Shown: positions 1 to 9,206, counted from the first letter of the stretch. The stretch: DNA of 64,000 bases from Epidermidibacterium keratini (GCF_009834025.1 NZ_CP047156.1:1054001-1118000), one strand, 5' to 3'. Notes: generated by a model not told the origin, from the sequence alone. Numbers and translations: made by a program.

Positions 1-714
1 AATCCAGCCATAGCCCGGAAGCAGCCGCCGCCCGCCGTCTGGGGTGTCTTCCCACAGCTCCAGCCACGACTCGAGGTAGTTGTCATCGTGACGCGGCGAG
101 CGGTAGTAGCGGCGTACCGCCACACCCATCGGCCGCTTGTCGTCACGGACGATGCCTTCGCCGAGGCCGAGGCGTCCGCCCATGCCGTCGGCGGCGATCA
201 CGACGGGAGCGCGAAACTCTTGCGGCTCCTTGCCGGGCCCGACCTTGGCCACGACGCCGGTGACTCGGCCCGAGTCGTCGTGGACGGCGCCGGTGACGTT
301 GCACTGCTCGATGAGCTTGGCGCCGACCTGCTGTGCGCGGCGGGCCAGCAGCTCGTCGAAGTCGGCGCGCGGGCGCACCAGACCGTAGTCGGGGAAGCTC
401 GCGAGCTCGGGCCAGTCGAGCTCCAGACGAAGGCCGCCGCCGATGACCCGCAGGCCCTTGTTGCGGATCCAGCCGCCGCCGATGCCGTCGCCGCCGGGGT
501 TGCCCTCGGAGGTGTCGATGCCCATCGCGACGATGTTCTTGACCGCGCGTGGGGTCAGCCCGTCGCCGCAGACCTTCTCGCGCGGGAAGACGCCCTTCTC
601 AAGCAGCAGGACATCCAGCCCGTGCAGGGCCGCGTGGTAGGCCGCCGCCGAGCCTCCGGGGCCCGCTCCGACGACGATGACATCGGCGTCCGTGTGCGCA
701 CGGACAGCGCTCAT
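1..714 (-). CDS. menJ: Geranylgeranyl reductase-family flavoprotein (MenJ-like), partial
   Basis: The first 238 codons of an FAD-dependent reductase; the C-terminus lies beyond the left edge. The N-terminus carries the dinucleotide-binding motif VVGAGPGGSAAA (about residues 14-25), an acidic residue closing the second strand (E39), and the family signature KVCGDGLTPR (47-56), followed by RPRADFDELL. This is the geranylgeranyl reductase family; actinobacterial members near menG, such as MenJ, reduce one isoprene unit of the menaquinone tail. The gene lies 133 bases downstream of menG on the same strand, which supports that role. A Rex-operator-like site sits in the gap. Reduction of another polyprenyl lipid is possible. 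Confidence 0.85.
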   Translation of the reverse strand, partial: MSAVRAHTDADVIVVGAGPGGSAAAYHAALHGLDVLLLEKGVFPREKVCGDGLTPRAVKNIVAMGIDTSEGNPGGDGIGGGWIRNKGLRVIGGGLRLELDWPELASFPDYGLVRPRADFDELLARRAQQVGAKLIEQCNVTGAVHDDSGRVTGVVAKVGPGKEPQEFRAPVVIAADGMGGRLGLGEGIVRDDKRPMGVAVRRYYRSPRHDDNYLESWLELWEDTPDGGRRLLPGYGWI

Positions 715-760
715 GACCACAACCTCAAGACATGCTGGTGGGCACCGCAAGACGGCGCGC

Positions 761-778
761 TTGTGAAAACTTGCACGA
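761..778. promoter_or_regulatory. Possible Rex operator upstream of the menJ-like gene
   Basis: TTGTGAA, four bases, then TGCACGA. Actinobacterial Rex sites follow TTGTGAA-N4-TTCACAA, so the left half is perfect and the right half matches 5 of 7. It lies 47 bases before the menJ-like start, in the menG-menJ gap. Rex is encoded in this window with a similar site of its own. Confidence 0.35.
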
Positions 779-847
779 ACTAACTTGCCAAGTCTAGAAC
801 TGGCATGCGAGCCGGTGAAAGTAAGGACAACCTAACCCGGCCTAGCC

Positions 848-1570
848 TCATACCAGCGGACGCGTGGCCCGGTGGATCGCCACGATTCCGCCGGTGAGGT
901 TTCGCCACTGTGGGGAGATCCAGCCGGCATCGTCGATCAGCTCGGCCAGCCCCTGCTGGTCCGGCCATGCTCGGATCGACTCGGCCAGGTAGTCGTAGGC
1001 CTCGGCGTTGGAGGCAGAGCTGGCGGCCAGATGCGGCAGGGCCTTGAGTACGACGTCGAAGTAGGCGCGGCGCATCAGCGTCGTGGTGGGGGTCGAGAAC
1101 TCGCAGATCGCCAGCCGACCGCCGGGCTTGGTGACGCGCAGCATCTCGCGCAGCGCCTGCGGCACGTCGGCGACGTTACGCAGGCCGAACGAGATCAGGA
1201 CCGCATCGAAGCTCTGGTCGGCAAACGGCAGGTGCAGCGCGTCGGCGGCGACGAGGGGTACGGCGGCCCGGCGTACTCGCTCGGTTTGCATACCGGCGCG
1301 CAGCATCCCGAGAGAGAAATCGGCCCCCACGCAGTAGGCGCCGGACTTCGCCAGCTCGGCGGTCGAGACGCCGGTGCCGCAGGCCAGGTCGAGCACGCGT
1401 TGGCCGGCCTTGAGCTGCAGCGCCTTGCGGGTCGCGGTGCGCCAGACCCGGTCCAGGCCGCCGGTCATGACGGTGTTGGTGATGTCGTAGCGGCGCGCGA
1501 CGCCGTCAAACATCTGCTGCACCTCGTGCGGCTTCTTATCCAGACGGGCGCGGTTCGGCTGCGTACTCAC
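848..1570 (-). CDS. menG: Demethylmenaquinone methyltransferase
   Basis: A 240-residue SAM-dependent methyltransferase for the last step of menaquinone synthesis, C-methylation of demethylmenaquinone. The N-terminus has the UbiE/MenG signature ([13 protein letters not shown], then GLDRVWR), SAM motif I is VLDLACGTG (59-67), and [13 protein letters not shown] follows. The GTG start at 1570 gives the usual family length of about 230-240; the frame stays open upstream but that part has no family similarity. The gene is divergent from the lipoprotein gene at 1709 and upstream of the menJ-like reductase. Confidence 0.93.
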   Translation of the reverse strand: MSTQPNRARLDKKPHEVQQMFDGVARRYDITNTVMTGGLDRVWRTATRKALQLKAGQRVLDLACGTGVSTAELAKSGAYCVGADFSLGMLRAGMQTERVRRAAVPLVAADALHLPFADQSFDAVLISFGLRNVADVPQALREMLRVTKPGGRLAICEFSTPTTTLMRRAYFDVVLKALPHLAASSASNAEAYDYLAESIRAWPDQQGLAELIDDAGWISPQWRNLTGGIVAIHRATRPLV

Positions 1571-1612
1571 GAGCGACCACTCTAGCGGCGCCCGCCGTAC
1601 TCGGTGGTCGAG

Positions 1613-1701
1613 CCTTTCGGTGGCGGCGTTGGGACGACCCGGTCGGGAACGCGCCCTAGTTCCGCACCGTCGCACCCCACGGCGCCCCCGCCACCGAAAG
1701 G
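1613..1701 (+). promoter_or_regulatory. 14-bp inverted repeat overlapping a ribosome binding site
   Basis: Bases 1613-1626 (CCTTTCGGTGGCGG) are perfectly complementary to 1688-1701 (CCGCCACCGAAAGG). The right arm ends in GAAAGG, the likely Shine-Dalgarno of the lipoprotein gene whose ATG is at 1709. If the transcript begins before 1613, the paired form would hide the ribosome binding site. It lies in the menG-lipoprotein divergent gap. Confidence 0.45.
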
Positions 1702-1708
1702 CGAGCAC

Positions 1709-2833
1709 ATGAAGACGACCCTGCGACTGACGGCATCCGCGACGATCCTGATCGCCGTCGCGGCGTTCGCCTCCGCGTGCGGTAGCGAGCCGAAGACCGC
1801 CGGTCCAGCCGAGGTCCGGGTCGCCGGTAACTACCAAGACGAACCGCCGGTCTCCGAGCTCATCGACGACTGGCAGGAGCCGAAGGGATCTGGCGAGCTC
1901 GCCGTGCCCCACCTCGCTATCAAAGAGACTGGATTCAGCACGTCGACCACGCTGTCGTACGACGTTGCCGACGCCTTTGCCATGACCGACGACTACGACC
2001 TCGAAGACGGCGAGTCGCTGAAAGCCCCGGAGGGCCGTGAGTTCCTGATCGTCGAGCTTGAGCTCCGCAACCCTCCGTGGCGGACGCCGGGCGGATCCTC
2101 GGACAGCCCCGTCGTCGTCACGATCACCACCGATCCCATGCTGTACCGGGTGCCGGTCGAGATATTTGAACGTGGCGAGGCATCACTGCCCACCGAGACG
2201 ATCCTGGTCACGGTTCAGGCCGGTGCGGACGTCACGCTCGGCCTGGACGACTACATCGCCGGCGGCGGAGAAAACACCATGAACCTGCGCACCGGTGCCG
2301 AGCCCGAATACTCCGCCTTCACCTATCAGGGTGAAGAGACCTTCTATCCGCTCTCGGCGGTGGGCACCGAACCGCCGACGACGAGCGCGGCCGCTGCGAC
2401 TGCGACGAGTTCGAACTCGGGCTCGGACGGAGTGGTCGACCAGCTGCTGCTCACACCTGAGGGACCGATCACCCGTTATGCCTGGACACCCACCACGGGG
2501 TGGGCGAGCGAAGGCCGTTGCTGGCTGCAATTCGAGAATATGACGCTCGCGGCCCAGGGCTACAGCGTCCCGGTGCCGATATACCTCGACCTCTGGAGCG
2601 CCTTCTCGGTGCTAGCCGATGGACAGCCCGTCGAGAGTCAGGCGCGGGTGATCGAGTATGTCGTCGAAGGCTTTCCAGATCGCAACCTCGGGACGGCGTA
2701 CGCCGAAGTCCCATGTGACGCATCGACGTACACGCTGATGTTTGCCCCGGACCCGAAGGCGGTGGGCGCAGACGAGAGCGCTGACTTCGGAACCTGGACG
2801 CCGGGGACCTCAGAATTCAGCCCGCCGAAGTAG
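1709..2833 (+). CDS. Predicted lipoprotein of unknown function
   Basis: 374 residues. The N-terminus is a lipoprotein signal peptide: basic start (MKTTLR), hydrophobic core, lipobox ASAC with cysteine near residue 24, then SEPKTAG, so the protein should be tethered to the outer face of the membrane. Two beta-rich regions (about 95-190 and 265-370) flank a Ser/Thr/Ala-rich linker (about 225-245). The first region contains [13 protein letters not shown], resembling the beta-sandwich domains of actinobacterial DUF4352-type lipoproteins, but this is weak. ATG 1709 was chosen because it begins the signal peptide and follows GAAAGG. I do not recognise a function. Confidence 0.8.
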   Translation: MKTTLRLTASATILIAVAAFASACGSEPKTAGPAEVRVAGNYQDEPPVSELIDDWQEPKGSGELAVPHLAIKETGFSTSTTLSYDVADAFAMTDDYDLEDGESLKAPEGREFLIVELELRNPPWRTPGGSSDSPVVVTITTDPMLYRVPVEIFERGEASLPTETILVTVQAGADVTLGLDDYIAGGGENTMNLRTGAEPEYSAFTYQGEETFYPLSAVGTEPPTTSAAAATATSSNSGSDGVVDQLLLTPEGPITRYAWTPTTGWASEGRCWLQFENMTLAAQGYSVPVPIYLDLWSAFSVLADGQPVESQARVIEYVVEGFPDRNLGTAYAEVPCDASTYTLMFAPDPKAVGADESADFGTWTPGTSEFSPPK

Positions 2834-2874
2834 CACTCACCCACTGCGGGAGCGTGCCGGTCCACAATCGCAGC

Positions 2875-3561
2875 GTGACTCGTGTCGCTTTGCCCATCGA
2901 AGGACCCGGTCGCGACGTATCACTGGTGATGATGACTGAGCAGGTGACGATGGACCCCAGCCCGCAGCTGCGCGGCACGATCGACCCCAGTGCGCGCGGG
3001 GTCGCCGTCGTACTGCATGGCGGGTCGGATTCCGGAGTGGCTGACAACTCGTGGCGGCGGCTCGCCGTGCTGCGGATGCTGCCGTTTGCCCGTGCCATCT
3101 CGCGCGTCGGCGGCCCGCGGATCTCGGTGCTGCGGCTGCGCAACTCCTACTACGGCTGGTCCAAGGACTTCTCCGAACCGGTCGCCGACGCGCAGTGGGC
3201 GCTGGATGAAGTACGGCGTACTGCCCCCGGGCTGCCGATCGCACTCGTCGGGCACTCCGGGGGCGGCCGGGCCGCGCTGCGCCTCGGCGCAGAGCCCGAC
3301 GTCGCCGCCGTCGTCGGACTCGCGCCGTGGATCGTCGACCACGACCCGCCGCAGATCGCCGACGCTACGTCGGTGTTGCTGGCGCACGGCACGGACGATC
3401 AGACGACCGACCCGCGCCTGACTCGACGCCTGGGCAGCGAGCTCGCGGCCCGCGGCGTCGAGGTCAACGTCGACCTGCGCCCGGACGGCCACGCCATGCT
3501 GCGTCAGGCGCGGCACTGGCACCGCGAGACCGCAGCCTTCGTCACCGCCGCCCTCCTCTGA
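2875..3561 (+). CDS. Alpha/beta hydrolase
   Basis: About 228 residues with an alpha/beta-hydrolase core. VVLHGGSDSG supplies the oxyanion-hole region, GHSGGG the nucleophile serine elbow, HGTDDQTT the likely acid, and DGHAMLR the catalytic histidine close to the C-terminus. It resembles small dienelactone-hydrolase-type or lysophospholipase-like enzymes; no signal peptide is seen, so it is probably cytoplasmic. The start is uncertain: GTG 2854, GTG 2875 and ATG 2950 are in frame and the last has the best ribosome binding site (GAGCAGG). Substrate unknown. A hairpin repeat follows 24 bases after the stop. Confidence 0.78.
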   Translation: MTRVALPIEGPGRDVSLVMMTEQVTMDPSPQLRGTIDPSARGVAVVLHGGSDSGVADNSWRRLAVLRMLPFARAISRVGGPRISVLRLRNSYYGWSKDFSEPVADAQWALDEVRRTAPGLPIALVGHSGGGRAALRLGAEPDVAAVVGLAPWIVDHDPPQIADATSVLLAHGTDDQTTDPRLTRRLGSELAARGVEVNVDLRPDGHAMLRQARHWHRETAAFVTAALL

Positions 3562-3582
3562 CCCGGACGTGGCCAGCCCGAC

Positions 3583-3637
3583 TCGCGGTGGGTTTTTGAG
3601 GTCTGTGCGGCCTGTAGACCTCAAGAACCCACCGCAG
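3583..3637. repeat. Dispersed hairpin repeat, family 1, copy A
   Basis: Arms 3585-3604 and 3616-3635 pair over 20 bases with one G-T position; the 11-base loop is 3605-3615. The ends read GCGGTGG/CCACCGC as in the other copies, while the inner stem (TTTTTGAGGTCT) is unique. It starts 24 bases after the hydrolase stop. No T-run follows, so it is not a classical intrinsic terminator. Confidence 0.75.
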
Positions 3638-3672
3638 AACGTTCGTCTGAAGTCCAGCGGTACGTTTTGCGG

Positions 3673-4854
3673 GTGAGCCAGTCCCGTCGGCAGGTCGTGA
3701 TCGCCATCCTCGGCGTACTCGTCGCGGCTGCCTGCCTGCGACCGGCGATCACGTCGTTCGGTCCCGTGCTCGACCGGATCGCCGCCGATACCGGACTCAG
3801 CGCCGGCGTCTTGGGCATCTTGGGCTCGCTCCCCCTGGTGATGTTTGGTCTTGTCTCACCGTGGGTGCACCGCATGGCCGCCCGACTGGGCACCGAACGT
3901 CTGCTCGCGACCGCTCTCGGGATCCTCGCAGTGGGTACGGCGCTGCGCTCCGTCCCCGGAAATGTCCTGCTATGGCTGGGAACTGTACTCATCGGCGGCG
4001 CGATTGCGGTCGGCAACGTGCTCGTGCCATCGATCGTCAAGCGCGACTTCGGCAAGCGCATGTCGCTGATGACCTCGCTCTACACGGCCGTCATGGGCGG
4101 CATGGCAGCGCTGGCCAGCGGGCTCGCCGTCCCGATCGCCGACGCGACCGGGACCTGGCGGTGGGCGCTTGGCGGCTGGCTCGCGCTGGCCGTCGCCGGC
4201 TGTGCGATCTGGACCGTGCGCCCCAACCAGGATGACGTCGACGCGCAGGCGGCGACGTCGGGCAGTACGTCGGTCTGGCGGGTCCCGACTGCCTGGTATG
4301 TCTCGCTATTCATGGGGTTCCAGTCGTCGGTCTTCTACATGACGATCACCTGGCTGCCGACCTACGAGACCGACCACGGCTACACCGCCGCGACCGCAGG
4401 CTGGCACCTGTTTGCCTACCAGGTCACCGGAATCCTCTGCGGGTTCGCGATCGCCATTCCGCTCGATCGCAGCCGCAGCCAGAGCACGATCGCCGCCGCC
4501 GTATCGATCTGGATGGTGCTCGCCGTACTCGGCATGCTCCTCTTCCCCGACGTGATGTGGCTGTGGGCCGTGCTCGGTGGCGTCAGCTCCGGTGCCTCGT
4601 TGGTGGTCGCACTCTCGCTCATCGGCCTGCGCAGCCGCACGCACTCCAGCACCGTCCGCCTGTCCGGCATGGCCCAGTCGGTCGGCTACCTGATCGCCGC
4701 CGCGGCCACCGTCGGAGCCGGCGCGATCGTCGAGACGTCGTCCAGCCGCGGACTGCTGGTCGCGATGGCGATTATTGCTGCGATACAGACGATCTTCGGC
4801 GTACTCGCCGGTCGGGACGTCTACGTCGACGACGCCGTGACCGCTCGAGTCTGA
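3673..4854 (+). CDS. MFS transporter, CynX/NimT type
   Basis: 393 residues with about 12 hydrophobic segments. The opening VLVAAACLRPAITSFGPVL, with an Arg-Pro early in helix 1, is typical of the CynX/NimT subfamily of the major facilitator superfamily (cyanate, nitroimidazole and unknown small molecules). It should be an inner-membrane exporter or symporter. GTG 3673 was chosen because it begins the first membrane helix after a short basic stretch (SQSRRQ); TTG 3667 is an alternative. It converges on the DUF1365 gene with only three bases between stop codons. The substrate cannot be read from the sequence. Confidence 0.88.
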   Translation: MSQSRRQVVIAILGVLVAAACLRPAITSFGPVLDRIAADTGLSAGVLGILGSLPLVMFGLVSPWVHRMAARLGTERLLATALGILAVGTALRSVPGNVLLWLGTVLIGGAIAVGNVLVPSIVKRDFGKRMSLMTSLYTAVMGGMAALASGLAVPIADATGTWRWALGGWLALAVAGCAIWTVRPNQDDVDAQAATSGSTSVWRVPTAWYVSLFMGFQSSVFYMTITWLPTYETDHGYTAATAGWHLFAYQVTGILCGFAIAIPLDRSRSQSTIAAAVSIWMVLAVLGMLLFPDVMWLWAVLGGVSSGASLVVALSLIGLRSRTHSSTVRLSGMAQSVGYLIAAAATVGAGAIVETSSSRGLLVAMAIIAAIQTIFGVLAGRDVYVDDAVTARV

Positions 4855-4857
4855 GCC

Positions 4858-5607
4858 TCACACGCCCGCTGGCGGGCGGTGCGGAGCCCGGCTGATCACC
4901 GGCAGACGGCGTAGCCACAGCCAGACGCCGTGCACCCGGATCAGCGCCTGCGTGCGGATCGAGACCAGGGGCAGCCGCGCCGCGGTCAGCAGCCGCCGAC
5001 TCACTCGGGCCCGCGTCGGCGTGCCGCGGAACGCCGCATGAAACTTCGCCTCGTCGGCTCCGTCGTCGTGCAGCGCGATGCTGATCGCGACATCGTCGGC
5101 ACGCAGCCGAAACCGCATCCGATAGCGCCCAGCCACCTCATAGAACGGCGAGACGTAAAACTGCTTGCCGACCTCCGCCGGGCCGTCGCGCAGCTCTGCC
5201 GGGTCGATGACGTAGGCGTGCCGCTCGCCGTAGGTGTTGTGCACCTCGGCCACGATCCAGACCGGCTGGCCATCGGCCGCGAGGCACCAGTGGACGGTGA
5301 GCGGGTTGAAGACATAACCGGCAGTCCGAGGCGCGGTCAAGGTAACGACACGCTGCACCTCGTCGGTCTCGCGACCCTGAAACGTCAGGAACCGCAGGAC
5401 GTTTTCCTTCAGACTCGCGCCGGGGTCACCCAAATGGTCGGCCGCACGGAAGAGCTCGCGGCCCAGCAGCGAGCGCGGTACGTCGTCCAGATCGATCAGC
5501 CAGAGGTACGTCGAGTGTGCGAACTTGTGCGCCACCGCCCCATGTCGCGCATGGCCCACCGTCCCGCGCACGAGCGCGGGAAGGTGCGGCGTGCTCGCGA
5601 GACTCAC
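4858..5607 (-). CDS. DUF1365 family protein
   Basis: 249 residues of the DUF1365 family, which commonly accompanies FAD-dependent desaturase/amine-oxidase-like proteins and SAM-dependent cyclopropane-type synthases. Recognisable blocks are KFAHSTYLWLIDLDD near the start, VFNPLTVHWC, EVHNTYGERHAYV and KQFYVSPFYEV. The GTG at 5607 overlaps the stop of the upstream flavoprotein (GTGA), so the two are translationally coupled and probably act on the same lipid substrate. The biochemical role of the family is not established. No cyclopropane-type synthase is adjacent, unlike in many genomes. Confidence 0.88.
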   Translation of the reverse strand: MSLASTPHLPALVRGTVGHARHGAVAHKFAHSTYLWLIDLDDVPRSLLGRELFRAADHLGDPGASLKENVLRFLTFQGRETDEVQRVVTLTAPRTAGYVFNPLTVHWCLAADGQPVWIVAEVHNTYGERHAYVIDPAELRDGPAEVGKQFYVSPFYEVAGRYRMRFRLRADDVAISIALHDDGADEAKFHAAFRGTPTRARVSRRLLTAARLPLVSIRTQALIRVHGVWLWLRRLPVISRAPHRPPAGV

Positions 5608-6899
5608 CAATGGACTCCGAAGTGCCGGGCGGCCTCGACACCCGAGCGCGCGCCGTCTTCGTGGAAGCCCCAGCCGTGGTAGGCCCCGGCGTACGCGACC
5701 TGCGCCGTGTTCAGCGACGGGAGCTGGCGCTGAGCCTGCACGGATTCCGGTGTATAGATGGGATGCGTGTAGACCATGGTCTCGATCTCGTCGGCGCGGG
5801 TCCACGCATCAGACGGGTTGAGCGTGACGAGGAACGGCCGCTCGGCGGGCAGGTGCTGCAGCTTGTTCATCCAGTAGGTGACCGTCGGCAGCTCGTCTTC
5901 GCCGTGGCACGAGGACATGCTGTAGTTCCAGGACGCCTGCGCCTGCCGAGCCCGCGGCAGCATCCGGAGGTCTCCGTGCAGCACAGTCTTGTTAGGCGTG
6001 TAGCCGAAAGCCCCGAGGACGCGCCGCTCTGCGTCGCTGGGGTTGCCGAGCAGCGCCAGCGCCTCGTCGGCATGCGTCGCGATCACGACCTTGTCGACGT
6101 CAGTGTGCTCAGTGCCGTGATGGACCCGGACGACCTCACCGCGCTCGATGCCGCGGACCTCGCTGGCCACGCGCACATCAGGGAGCAGATCGGCGATCTT
6201 CTGCACATATACCTGCGATCCACCGACGACGGTGCGCCACTGTGGGCTTCCGCTCAGCGACAGCATCCCGTGATGGCGCAGGAACTCGAAGAGGTAGCGC
6301 GCCGGGTACTGCAGCGCACTGCCGTGTCCCGAGGACCACACGCACGTGACGATCGGGATCGCGTAGTGGTTGATGAAGTACGCCGAAAACCCGCGCGACC
6401 GCAGCCATTCGCCGTACGGCTGGACATCGTCGTCGAGGCTGTCATGCAGATAGCTGATCGCTGCGCGGTGGAACCGCGGCACCTGCAGCAGCAACCGGGC
6501 GAACTGTGGACGCAGTACGGCGGTCGGCTGAGCCAGCACGCCTTTGGCGCCGCGGCCACCGGCGTACTCCAGCCCGCACCCCTGGCAGGCGATGCTCATG
6601 CTCATCTCGGTGGGCGTGGTGGGTACGCCGAGCTCGCCGAAGAGCTTGCGTAGCTGGGGGTAGGTGCGGTCGTTGTGCACGATGAAACCCGAGTCGACCG
6701 GCGTCACCCGGCCGTCAGCGTCCGGCACGGAGTGTGTGTGCGCGTGGCCGCCGAGCCGGCGTGCCCCCTCGAACAGCGTCACGTCGTACTGGCGCCGCAG
6801 CAGATATGCCGCGGTCAGCCCCGAAACTCCGGAGCCGATCACCGCGACCCGCTCGCGCGCGCCCGAGCGCGCACCCATGCTCATCGTCATGTCGGTCAT
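5604..6899 (-). CDS. FAD-dependent amine oxidase-like protein (COG2907 type)
   Basis: 431 residues. Starts with an FAD-binding motif VAVIGSGVSGLTAAYLL followed by the FEGARRLGGHAHTH block of NAD(P)-binding Rossmann-like flavoproteins related to amine oxidases and phytoene desaturases. Further family blocks include DSGFIVHNDRTYPQL and TYWMNKLQHLP. Coupling to DUF1365 indicates the conserved pair found beside fatty-acid modification genes. ATG 6899 gives a short lead-in to the FAD motif; the frame is open further upstream but runs across the divergent promoter of the membrane protein gene at 6961. Predicted role: oxidation or desaturation of a lipid; inference only. Confidence 0.87.
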   Translation of the reverse strand: MTDMTMSMGARSGARERVAVIGSGVSGLTAAYLLRRQYDVTLFEGARRLGGHAHTHSVPDADGRVTPVDSGFIVHNDRTYPQLRKLFGELGVPTTPTEMSMSIACQGCGLEYAGGRGAKGVLAQPTAVLRPQFARLLLQVPRFHRAAISYLHDSLDDDVQPYGEWLRSRGFSAYFINHYAIPIVTCVWSSGHGSALQYPARYLFEFLRHHGMLSLSGSPQWRTVVGGSQVYVQKIADLLPDVRVASEVRGIERGEVVRVHHGTEHTDVDKVVIATHADEALALLGNPSDAERRVLGAFGYTPNKTVLHGDLRMLPRARQAQASWNYSMSSCHGEDELPTVTYWMNKLQHLPAERPFLVTLNPSDAWTRADEIETMVYTHPIYTPESVQAQRQLPSLNTAQVAYAGAYHGWGFHEDGARSGVEAARHFGVHW

Positions 6900-6960
6900 T
6901 CGCACCGGGCCGGTATTTGGATTGCCACTCGCGTCACAGTAGTGCGCATACCATCGCTTC

Positions 6961-7725
6961 ATGCCGATGACGACTCCGCGCGCCGTCGCCGTCTCTCGTG
7001 TGGTGGGCCTGGTGGCCGGTGTGATCGCCGCCGCCCTCGTGGTGGTCCTCGGGCCGTTCGGCATGGGCCTCGTACTCGGTCCGCCACTCGTGGCCCTTGG
7101 ACTGCTGCTCGGGGTGGTCATCGGTGAGGCGGCCCTCCGCCGTCCGCGGCGGCCAACCACGCAAGGTTGGGTGCGCGCCCTGCCCTCGGCCGTGCCGCGC
7201 AACCTCACGATCGCCGTACTCGGCGCGCTGGTGCTGGTCGTGATCGGCGTCGTGGTCGCCTGGGTTACCGCCGACGACGACACGTTCGGGCGGGGCGGAC
7301 GGGCACTGCGGATCGTGTGCGTGAGCGGGCAAAGTGCGACCGCAACTCCGTGGCCGGGATCGCACTTCAGCGTGCCTCTCGCGATCGCACTCGGGGCCGG
7401 CGTACTCGCAGCGGCCATCGGCCTGCTGCTGGTCGCGCGCCATCCGGCCGGAGGCACCGAGGAGGACGACCCGCGCAGGCTGCGCTCGCGGGCCGGCCGC
7501 GCCGTCGTCGAGGGCACCGTCGCGGTGATCACCGCGGGTCTGGGCAGCATCGCGCTGACCATGGGCACGGTGCTCGTCAACATCGCCTGCGCGCCTACCG
7601 GGCTACGGATCGCCGGCTGGGTGCTGCTCGTGCTGGCCGTGGTCGCGCTGCTCGTCGCGCTGCGCTACATCGGCCGGTTGATCTTCGGCCCGGCCGGCCG
7701 CGCTCCCAGGCACGGCGCCGACTAG
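6961..7725 (+). CDS. Multi-pass membrane protein, unknown function
   Basis: 254 residues with about six hydrophobic segments: two near residues 10-60, one at about 82-104, one at about 140-160, and two close to the C-terminus (about 182-235). A soluble stretch between segments 3 and 4 has two cysteine-containing areas (IVCVSGQS and later NIACAPTG) that could form an extracellular disulfide. Starts at ATG 6961, divergent from the flavoprotein gene with a 61-base gap that must hold both promoters. No family recognised. Confidence 0.75.
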   Translation: MPMTTPRAVAVSRVVGLVAGVIAAALVVVLGPFGMGLVLGPPLVALGLLLGVVIGEAALRRPRRPTTQGWVRALPSAVPRNLTIAVLGALVLVVIGVVVAWVTADDDTFGRGGRALRIVCVSGQSATATPWPGSHFSVPLAIALGAGVLAAAIGLLLVARHPAGGTEEDDPRRLRSRAGRAVVEGTVAVITAGLGSIALTMGTVLVNIACAPTGLRIAGWVLLVLAVVALLVALRYIGRLIFGPAGRAPRHGAD

Positions 7726-7795
7726 TGCGCCCGGCTCGGTCATGTGACCAGGCCCGCAGCGCTCTGCCCGACCCCACCGCGCCGAACCTTCTAGG

Positions 7796-9004
7796 GTGAA
7801 TGACGTGTCCGGAACCACCGTGCGCTCAGTGCACATCCCCGATCTCACCGACCTCGCGCACCGTTCGCCCTCGGCGGAGACGTTGTGCTGGCTGCGTGAC
7901 GGGCGTGGGCTGATCGGCTGGGGCGTGCTCGACCGCCTCGAGGTCACCGGACCGTCGGCGATGACCGACGGTGCCGAGTGGTTTAACGAGCGCTGCACCG
8001 AGCTCGAGATCGCCGACGAGGTACGCCGCCCCGGCAGCGGCCCGATCGCATTCGTCTCCGGGGCCTTCGAGCCCGATGTCGCGCCGACCGTCTTCGTCAT
8101 CCCCCGCGTGCTGATCGGGCGTGATGAGTTCGGGTCGTGGATGACCTACGCCGGCGAGCGCCCGGAGATCCCCGAACCGCACGATGTGCCCGAACCTGGC
8201 GAGGTGCAGTACGTCGACGGCGACCGCGACTCCGCCAGCTTCCAGCGCGCCGTACGCGAGCTTGTCGCGCGCATCGATGCCGGACGGCTCGACAAGGCCG
8301 TGCTCGCCCGTGACGTCTACGCGCACACCGAGCACGACCTCGACGTACGCCACCTCATCTCGCGGCTCATTGCGACGTACGACGGCTGCTGGACCTACAG
8401 CGTCGACGGTCTGGTCGGTGCGACGCCGGAGCTGCTGCTGCGCCTTGCCGATGGTCACGTCTACAGCCGCGTGCTCGCCGGCACCGAGTGGGGCCCGGAC
8501 GCGCACGAGCGGCTGCGTTCGCGCAAGAACCTCGAGGAGCACGAGTACGCCGCCGTCTCGGCCGCGGCCGCGCTGGAGAAGGTGACCATCCGGCTGTCGG
8601 TGCCCGGCGAGCCGAAGGTGCTCAGCCTGCCCAACGTCAGCCACCTCGCCACCGAGATCCGCGGCGATGTCGCTGAGGGCATCACCGCCTGCGACGTCGC
8701 CGCGGCCATGCACCCGACGGCGGCCGTGGGTGGCACCCCCACCGATATCGCGCTGCGGATGATCCGTGAGCTCGAGGGCGCCGACCGCGACCGCTACGCC
8801 GGGCCCGTCGGCTGGGTCGACTCGCATGGCAACGGCGAGTTCGGCATCGCGCTGCGCGGCGGCATCGTGCGCGGGCCGCGCACCATCCAGCTCTACGCCG
8901 GCTGCGGCATCGTCGCGGGCTCGGACCCGCAGACCGAGTGGCAGGAGACCGAGGGCAAGTTCGCGGTCATGCGCCACGCCCTCGGCAGCGACAACCTCCC
9001 GTAG
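7796..9004 (+). CDS. menF: Isochorismate synthase
   Basis: 402 residues of the chorismate-binding family. It converts chorismate to isochorismate, the first committed step of menaquinone synthesis. The C-terminal catalytic block is clear: HPTAAVGGTPTDIAL, RYAGPVGWVDSHGNGEFGIA (active-site Glu and Mg-binding region), YAGCGIVAGSDPQTEWQET. A lysine in ARIDAGRLDKAVLARD matches the catalytic region that activates water. GTG 7796 is used; GTG 7805 is equally possible. Siderophore or salicylate isochorismate synthases look alike, but the clustered menD, menC, menB and menE favour MenF. Confidence 0.9.
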   Translation: MNDVSGTTVRSVHIPDLTDLAHRSPSAETLCWLRDGRGLIGWGVLDRLEVTGPSAMTDGAEWFNERCTELEIADEVRRPGSGPIAFVSGAFEPDVAPTVFVIPRVLIGRDEFGSWMTYAGERPEIPEPHDVPEPGEVQYVDGDRDSASFQRAVRELVARIDAGRLDKAVLARDVYAHTEHDLDVRHLISRLIATYDGCWTYSVDGLVGATPELLLRLADGHVYSRVLAGTEWGPDAHERLRSRKNLEEHEYAAVSAAAALEKVTIRLSVPGEPKVLSLPNVSHLATEIRGDVAEGITACDVAAAMHPTAAVGGTPTDIALRMIRELEGADRDRYAGPVGWVDSHGNGEFGIALRGGIVRGPRTIQLYAGCGIVAGSDPQTEWQETEGKFAVMRHALGSDNLP

Positions 9005-9019
9005 CGCTGCGTGCACGTT

Positions 9020-9074
9020 CTGCGGTGGAACCTCTAGCGCTATCGGCCGCATAGCGTTAGAGGTTCCACCGCAG
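9020..9074. repeat. Dispersed hairpin repeat, family 1, copy B
   Basis: Arms 9020-9043 and 9051-9074 pair at 23 of 24 positions around a 7-base loop. It begins 15 bases after the menF stop. It is very similar to copy D at 29951 (shared interior ACCTCTAGCGCTA) but differs from the other copies inside the stem. Confidence 0.8.
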
Positions 9075-9206
9075 GTCGGGCGTGAGGTGCTCGGTGAACG
9101 GACGGCGGCAACTACTAGGACGTAGTACAAAGTCCCGGTGAGCGCCCAGGTCTACGATGACCTTGTCGACAGCACTCGTCGGCACGAGTCTTTCGGAGGT
9201 CCGAGC

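Noticed and set aside
88-783. 231-codon plus-strand frame over the left edge
   Set aside because: It is antisense to the clear flavoprotein reading frame and shows no domain of its own.
817-835. Iron-box-like sequence (TTAGGTT half-site on the minus strand) before the menJ-like gene
   Set aside because: Only the left half matches the IdeR/DtxR consensus; the right half is poor.
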